A stretch of 64,000 bases of DNA. Source: JAUXEH01 sp965533275. Its GTDB lineage: Bacteria; Acidobacteriota; Aminicenantia; Aminicenantales; Aminicenantaceae. Where the stretch lies: assembly GCA_965533275.1 (NCBI GenBank), contig CBESWG010000002.1:121432-185431 (forward strand), written 5' to 3'. Below are positions 59,698 through 64,000 of the stretch, in pieces (the first letter of the stretch is position 1; each line of letters starts with the position of its first letter). The position numbers and the translations under genes were made by a program. Under the pieces are notes generated by a model. The model made no database searches, was not told where the DNA came from, and was given only the letters and a program-made list of their open reading frames with translations.

Positions 59698-60852
59698 ATG
59701 GATTATATTCTGCCCGTAAAGACAATGCATCCCCCAAAGATCCTCGGTCTGATCATAAATCCTATCGCCGGCCTGGGTGGACGCGTGGGCCTCAAAGGCA
59801 CGGACGGGCCTGATATCCTGGAACGGGCGCGTGCCCTTGGCGCCATCCCCCATGCCCAGGACAGAACAAGAGAAGCGCTCACAGTGCTGGCCGCGATCAA
59901 GGACAGCTTCCGCCTGCTGACATGTCCCGGGGACATGGGGGAGGGAGCGGCCCGGGCTGCGGGTCTCGAGCTCACTCTGGTCGCTCCATACTCATTTAAA
60001 GAGAGAACCTCGGCCAGAGATACCATAGCGGCGGCCAGGGCTCTTCGGGATGCCGGGGCAGACCTGCTCCTGTTCGTGGGAGGGGACGGGACTGCCCGAG
60101 ACATCTTCAGCGCTGTCGGCGAGGACCTGGTGGCGCTCGGGATCCCGGCCGGGGTTAAGATCCATTCGGCGGTCTTTGGTGTCAATCCGAGGATCGGAGG
60201 CGAGATCGCATCTGATTTCCTGCTGGATCGAATACGTGAGATCAGAGCCTCTGAGGTGATGGACATCGATGAACGGGAATACCGGGAAGGGCGTCTCTCA
60301 GCGCAGTTGTTCGGCTACCTGCGGGTTCCCTATGCCCGGCAGCGCCTCCAGGCTCAGAAAATGCGCAGCCCGGGCCACGAGAGACGGGACCAGGAAGCCG
60401 CGGCCGCAGAGGTCCTCCGTTCCATGGGCCGGGACACACTGTACATCATAGGCCCCGGAACGACCACGCGTGCCATCCTGGAAGCCATGGGTTTGCAGGG
60501 AACTCTCCTGGGAGTGGATGTGGTGCGGAACCGGGAGATGGTGGCCAAGGATGTCAATGAGTCGCAGCTCCTGTCCATGGTCAAGCCGGGCAGCACCCGA
60601 CTGCTGATCACACCGATCGGAGGGCAGGGCTATATCCTGGGCCGAGGCAATCAGCAGATCAGCCCCAGGATCCTCTCTCAACTCGAGAGAAAGGATCTGA
60701 GGATCATCGCCACTCCCCACAAGCTCCATTCACTGCATGGCGCTCCTCTGCGCGTGGATACAGGTGATCCTGATCTGGATATCCAGCTCAGTGGCTACTA
60801 TCGAGTGACGACGGGATTCGGGGAGGCTGTCATATACAAGGTGAAGCGCTGA
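59698..60852 (+). CDS. ATP-NAD/AcoX kinase-family protein
   Basis: A 384-residue protein of the NAD-kinase/diacylglycerol-kinase superfamily, AcoX-like branch. It has LGLIINPIAGLGGRVGLKGTD near the N-terminus, the nucleotide motif VGGDGTARDI, and the later YIIGPGTTTRAILEAM segment. It is longer than bacterial NAD kinase (about 290 residues). Phosphorylation of NAD is not proven for this branch. AcoX is typically found with acetoin catabolism genes, none of which are here. The start is ambiguous between 59698 and 59725, and both have weak ribosome-binding sites. It is monocistronic. Confidence 0.78.
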   Translation: MDYILPVKTMHPPKILGLIINPIAGLGGRVGLKGTDGPDILERARALGAIPHAQDRTREALTVLAAIKDSFRLLTCPGDMGEGAARAAGLELTLVAPYSFKERTSARDTIAAARALRDAGADLLLFVGGDGTARDIFSAVGEDLVALGIPAGVKIHSAVFGVNPRIGGEIASDFLLDRIREIRASEVMDIDEREYREGRLSAQLFGYLRVPYARQRLQAQKMRSPGHERRDQEAAAAEVLRSMGRDTLYIIGPGTTTRAILEAMGLQGTLLGVDVVRNREMVAKDVNESQLLSMVKPGSTRLLITPIGGQGYILGRGNQQISPRILSQLERKDLRIIATPHKLHSLHGAPLRVDTGDPDLDIQLSGYYRVTTGFGEAVIYKVKR

Positions 60853-60961
60853 GGTTTGACTTCCCCGTCGGCTTTGGGTTATACCATCCCTATCCACTCG
60901 GATCGCTTAATTAAGTAGATAAAAAGCGAGAAGGACGGAAGGAAGAAAGGAAGGAAACTCC

Positions 60962-61930
60962 ATGAAAACAGCATTGGTGTGCGGGGCTGGGGGTTTTATT
61001 GGGAGCCATCTGGTCAAGCGCCTGAAAAGGGAAGGTTATTGGGTGAGGGGAGCTGACCTAAAGTTTCCGGAATTCTCAGAAAGCGCCGCCGACGAGTTCC
61101 TGCAGCTCGATCTCAGGGAACTTCCCAACTGTGAGCGGGCTGTGCTCGATCCCGAAGGCATGCCTTTCGATGAGGTGTATCAACTGGCGGCAGACATGGG
61201 CGGAATGGGATTCATCCATACAGCTGAGTGTGAGATCATGCGCAACAGTGGCCTGATCAATATTCACATGACCGATGCCAGTGCCAGGGTGGGTGTCAAA
61301 CGGTACCTGTTCTCTTCCTCCGCCTGTGTTTACCGAGATATGGAGGCTGATGAACCAGAGCTCTCCGAAGCTGAGGCGTACCCAGCGCTCCCGGATAACG
61401 AATACGGCTGGGAGAAACTTTACGCGGAGCGGATGGCCATGGCCTACGGCCGCCGTTTCGGCATGATCGTGCGGCTGGCCCGCTTCCAGAATACCTATGG
61501 ACCGGAAGGGACCTGGCAAGGGGGGCGTGAAAAGGCGCCGGCGGCACTCAGCCGTAAGATCGCTGGGATCGAAGACGGAGGCACCATCGAGATCTGGGGT
61601 GACGGGACGGCCATGCGGGCCTACACCTACATCGACGATCTCCTGGAAGGTATCTACCTGTTGATGCATTCAGACCTGGAAGATGGCGTCAACATCGGGA
61701 GGCAGGAATATGTCTCGGTGAACGAACTGGTTCGTGTCATAGCCGGAGTGGCGGGGAAAGAGGTGCGGGTGAAACACGTGGAAGGCCCGGTAGGTGTGAA
61801 AGCCAGGAATTTCCTTCACGAACGCATCAGTTCTATAGGCTGGGAGTCGCGTTTCTCGCTGCAGGAGGGTATTGGGCGGACCTATCCCTGGGTCAAGGCC
61901 CAGGCGGAGGCGGCCCGAAGGACCGAATAG
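60962..61930 (+). CDS. GDP-mannose 3,5-epimerase-like NAD-dependent epimerase
   Basis: A 322-residue extended SDR. The Rossmann motif is GAGGFIGSHL. The catalytic segment SSSACVYRDM and the active-site Tyr-x-x-x-Lys (YGWEKL) are intact. The AADMGGMGFIHT and YGPEGTWQGGREKAPAALSRK segments resemble GDP-mannose 3,5-epimerase and related GDP-sugar enzymes. A purine-rich GAAGGAAAGGAAG-type leader gives a ribosome-binding site. It lies five bases ahead of the Fkp-like gene, so both probably make a GDP-sugar for surface glycans. The exact product (GDP-L-galactose or another) is inferred. Confidence 0.82.
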   Translation: MKTALVCGAGGFIGSHLVKRLKREGYWVRGADLKFPEFSESAADEFLQLDLRELPNCERAVLDPEGMPFDEVYQLAADMGGMGFIHTAECEIMRNSGLINIHMTDASARVGVKRYLFSSSACVYRDMEADEPELSEAEAYPALPDNEYGWEKLYAERMAMAYGRRFGMIVRLARFQNTYGPEGTWQGGREKAPAALSRKIAGIEDGGTIEIWGDGTAMRAYTYIDDLLEGIYLLMHSDLEDGVNIGRQEYVSVNELVRVIAGVAGKEVRVKHVEGPVGVKARNFLHERISSIGWESRFSLQEGIGRTYPWVKAQAEAARRTE

Positions 61931-61935
61931 ACCCC

Positions 61936-64000
61936 ATGAACACGGTCTCTCACCCCTGGGATTACCTCATCGTAACCGCCTCCAATGAAGCCCAGGCAGA
62001 GGCCTACCGAACCCACCTCGAAGCCCGGCGATCCCTGGGGTTTCTGTCCGGGATCGAGAATGTGCTCGTCGTGCCGGATCCGGGAGGGAAGCGGATCGGG
62101 AGCGGTGGGAGCACGATCCAGTGCTGGATGAATGTGCTCAGCAACGAGCTGGAACAGGCTCCCTCGATCCATCGGAACGATCCCGCATCCTGGTCACAGG
62201 TACTTGCCGATCTCCGCATCCTGATCATCCATGCCGGAGGGGATTCGCGCAGGCTTCCCGCCTACAGTCCTTGCGGCAAACTGTTCCTGCCAGTGCCCGG
62301 CGAATCCGACTCGGCGCTGGGCGAGACTCTATTCGATCAACTGCTGCCCGTGTATCTCGAGCTTCCTCCTCCCACGGGGAGGAGCGTGGGACAGACCGTC
62401 ATCACCACGGGTGATGTTCTCCTCCTATTCGATCCAGAGGAGGTGATATTCAAAGACCAGGGCATCACTGGCCTGGGAACGTGGGTAGAGCCCGAGGTGG
62501 CCGCAAATCACGGCGTTTTCGTCAGCGGAGATGCCGGACAGGTTCGCTGTTTTGCCCAGAAACCGAGTCCCGAGGAACAGGAGCGGATCGGGGCCCTGAA
62601 CAGATACGGACAGAGCCTGCTGGATATCGGGGTCATGAACCTAAATCCCGAAACCGCAGTCCGGCTGTTGAGCATGGCGGGGGGCCAGGTCGATGAGGAG
62701 GGAACCTGGCGGTGGCGGGGGCCCATGGCCGAAGAGATCGAGGCAAAAGGGCTGGATTTCTACCGAGAAGTCTGCTGCGCCCTGGGGACTCAGGCCTCTT
62801 TTCGTGCCTATTCCCAGAGCATGCGAGACAGCGGCAGCGGCCTGTCTCAGGATTTTCTCCAGGCCCTGTACGAGTCCGTATCGGATGTGCCCTTCCACAC
62901 CCACAAGCTTACGGAATGCGGCTTCCTCCATTTTGGAACCATGCTCCAGCTCATCGAGAGCGGGGCGGAACTTCTGCGCCGCCGGAACCACAAGTCACAG
63001 CCGCCGACCTACCTCGGCATGAATAACCGCTGTAGCCAGGCAGGCCGTGTGCTCGGAAATTCTGCCTGGGTGGAGGGATGCCTGCTGGACGCGGATCTAA
63101 ACCTGCAAGGGGAGAATGTGGTCGTCGGAGCCGACATCACAACTCCGCTCACTTTGCAGAGAGAGGCCTGCCTGGATGTGCTCAAAGGCCGGGACAGAGA
63201 AGGAAAAACAGTCTGGTTTTCCCGCTTGTGCGGCATCTCTGATAACTTTAAGCTGAGTCAGGACGAGGGAGCCATATTCTGCGGAATTCCGCTCGAACAG
63301 TGGATGAAATCCGCTGGGATTGGACCAGATGAACTGTGGGGAGAGAGAACCGAGCGGGAATGCCCGGATAACACACTTTGGGCAGCGCGGTTATTTCCTG
63401 CATGTAGCTCTCCCTCTGAATTTGCGCAGTGGCTCTGGATGCTGCGGCCTGACAAGGCCTCAGACTCACAGAGAAAAGCATGGCGGGAGGCAGACCGTTT
63501 CAGCGCTGCCGATATCCTGGAACTGGCCGATCAAGACGATTATATTCGAAGACGCTGGTCATTCCGAGCAGAAGAAGTCCTTCAGTTGCTGCGTCGGATG
63601 CTGCGCTCCAGGGACGGACTGTCCAGCCGAGAGCTGGCACGAATCCTCCAGGGGATTGATCAGGAAGAACTGGAAATCTGGCTGACAGATCTTGTCCGGG
63701 AAGCCCTGCGGTCACTGGGCGGCCGCGGCGAGGTCGGCGGCTTGGAGAGGCTGGATTTTCCCAGGATCATCCACACGCTCGCTTCGGCGGCAGAGTCGAT
63801 GAATTTTTCCGCACTTGGGCCGGATGCCTGGACGCAGGTTTGGGGAAACGTGCTCTCAATCCTCACCGGGGCTGAAAAACTCAAACTCGACGAGGCCGGG
63901 CTGGGCGGCGATATTCTGTTAAAAGAAGATCCCTCAAACTGGTGCCGGCAGGCGAAGGATTCTGCATTTTTAAACCTGGGGCAGACGATATTGATGAGCA
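61936..64000 (+). CDS. Fkp-like bifunctional fucokinase/GDP-fucose pyrophosphorylase, 3'-truncated by the window edge
   Basis: The open frame runs from the ATG at 61936 to base 64000 without a stop (688 codons). The visible part resembles the N-terminal pyrophosphorylase portion of bifunctional L-fucokinase/L-fucose-1-phosphate guanylyltransferases. It shows VVPDPGGKRIGSGGSTIQCW, LIIHAGGDSRRLPAYSPCGK, a left-handed-helix-like segment (SAWVEGCLLDADLNLQG) and a long helical linker. The GHMP kinase half should lie beyond the window. These enzymes salvage free fucose (or close relatives) to GDP-fucose. The epimerase gene ends five bases upstream, so they are probably co-transcribed. Confidence 0.82.
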   Translation, partial: MNTVSHPWDYLIVTASNEAQAEAYRTHLEARRSLGFLSGIENVLVVPDPGGKRIGSGGSTIQCWMNVLSNELEQAPSIHRNDPASWSQVLADLRILIIHAGGDSRRLPAYSPCGKLFLPVPGESDSALGETLFDQLLPVYLELPPPTGRSVGQTVITTGDVLLLFDPEEVIFKDQGITGLGTWVEPEVAANHGVFVSGDAGQVRCFAQKPSPEEQERIGALNRYGQSLLDIGVMNLNPETAVRLLSMAGGQVDEEGTWRWRGPMAEEIEAKGLDFYREVCCALGTQASFRAYSQSMRDSGSGLSQDFLQALYESVSDVPFHTHKLTECGFLHFGTMLQLIESGAELLRRRNHKSQPPTYLGMNNRCSQAGRVLGNSAWVEGCLLDADLNLQGENVVVGADITTPLTLQREACLDVLKGRDREGKTVWFSRLCGISDNFKLSQDEGAIFCGIPLEQWMKSAGIGPDELWGERTERECPDNTLWAARLFPACSSPSEFAQWLWMLRPDKASDSQRKAWREADRFSAADILELADQDDYIRRRWSFRAEEVLQLLRRMLRSRDGLSSRELARILQGIDQEELEIWLTDLVREALRSLGGRGEVGGLERLDFPRIIHTLASAAESMNFSALGPDAWTQVWGNVLSILTGAEKLKLDEAGLGGDILLKEDPSNWCRQAKDSAFLNLGQTILMS

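Noticed and set aside
60931..60960. Purine-rich GAAGG-type run ahead of the epimerase gene
   Set aside because: It looks like an extended ribosome-binding site. It is not periodic enough to be a functional microsatellite.

Overview
The window is a GC-rich (roughly 60%) bacterial chromosome segment, densely coding on both strands, with no rRNA, tRNA, CRISPR array, insertion sequence or phage gene that I could find. The gene content points to the Acidobacteriota, possibly the Aminicenantia branch. That placement is an inference from gene families, not from a marker gene. The families are MacB-like duplicated-FtsX permeases without an ATPase beside a PadR regulator, many secreted or lipoprotein enzymes, a Tat-type TldD, VPS10/BNR proteins, sulfatase and DUF5107/DUF6067 proteins. 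The cell envelope is Gram-negative (TolC, lipoproteins, Tat and Sec signals). Region by region: 1-2.5 kb carries a truncated polyphosphate glucokinase, a small membrane protein and a beta-CASP metallo-beta-lactamase. 2.5-10.3 kb is the most striking locus. A histidine kinase/NtrC-type regulator pair is divergent from an efflux operon (HlyD-type adaptor, ABC ATPase, 87-residue protein, second ABC ATPase, TolC). The 324-bp spacer holds two divergent sigma-54 promoters around a tandem enhancer-like repeat. The efflux operon has no permease gene. 10.5-13.4 kb is a tldD-tldE pair in which only TldD has an export signal. 13.5-27 kb holds secreted carbohydrate- and protein-related enzymes (DUF5107-TPR lipoprotein, DUF6067 protein, sulfatase, VPS10/BNR protein) with a diguanylate cyclase and a CAAX-type protease. 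27-33.2 kb has a cobalamin-methionine-synthase activation-domain protein, a methyltransferase, and an operon of NYN-LOTUS protein, PTS-IIA protein, cation/proton antiporter, membrane protein and MFS transporter. 33.2-40.4 kb has a small envelope protein behind a near-consensus sigma-70 promoter, a GH38-like lipoprotein, a cytochrome P460 protein and an S9 peptidase. 40.4-45.7 kb has a MacB-type ATPase/permease pair facing an orphan double-FtsX permease with its PadR regulator. 45.8-49.3 kb has an aldo/keto reductase, an exported SAM methyltransferase, a zinc-ribbon protein and a homocysteine S-methyltransferase. 49.4-56.5 kb is a tight seven-gene run: two SDR dehydrogenases, glycine decarboxylase GcvPA and GcvPB, a DUF5009/HGSNAT-like acyltransferase, QueH and MutM. 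56.6-59.6 kb pairs a URO-D-type methyltransferase with a sodium/solute symporter. 59.7-64 kb holds an AcoX-type NAD-kinase-like protein, a GDP-mannose-3,5-epimerase-like enzyme and the first 688 codons of an Fkp-like fucokinase/GDP-fucose pyrophosphorylase that runs off the end. The common themes are export or efflux, scavenging of glycans and peptides outside the cytoplasm, one-carbon/corrinoid methyl transfer, and nucleotide-sugar synthesis. The clearest candidate for an undescribed system is the sigma-54-controlled, permease-less dual-ATPase efflux operon with its small interposed protein.
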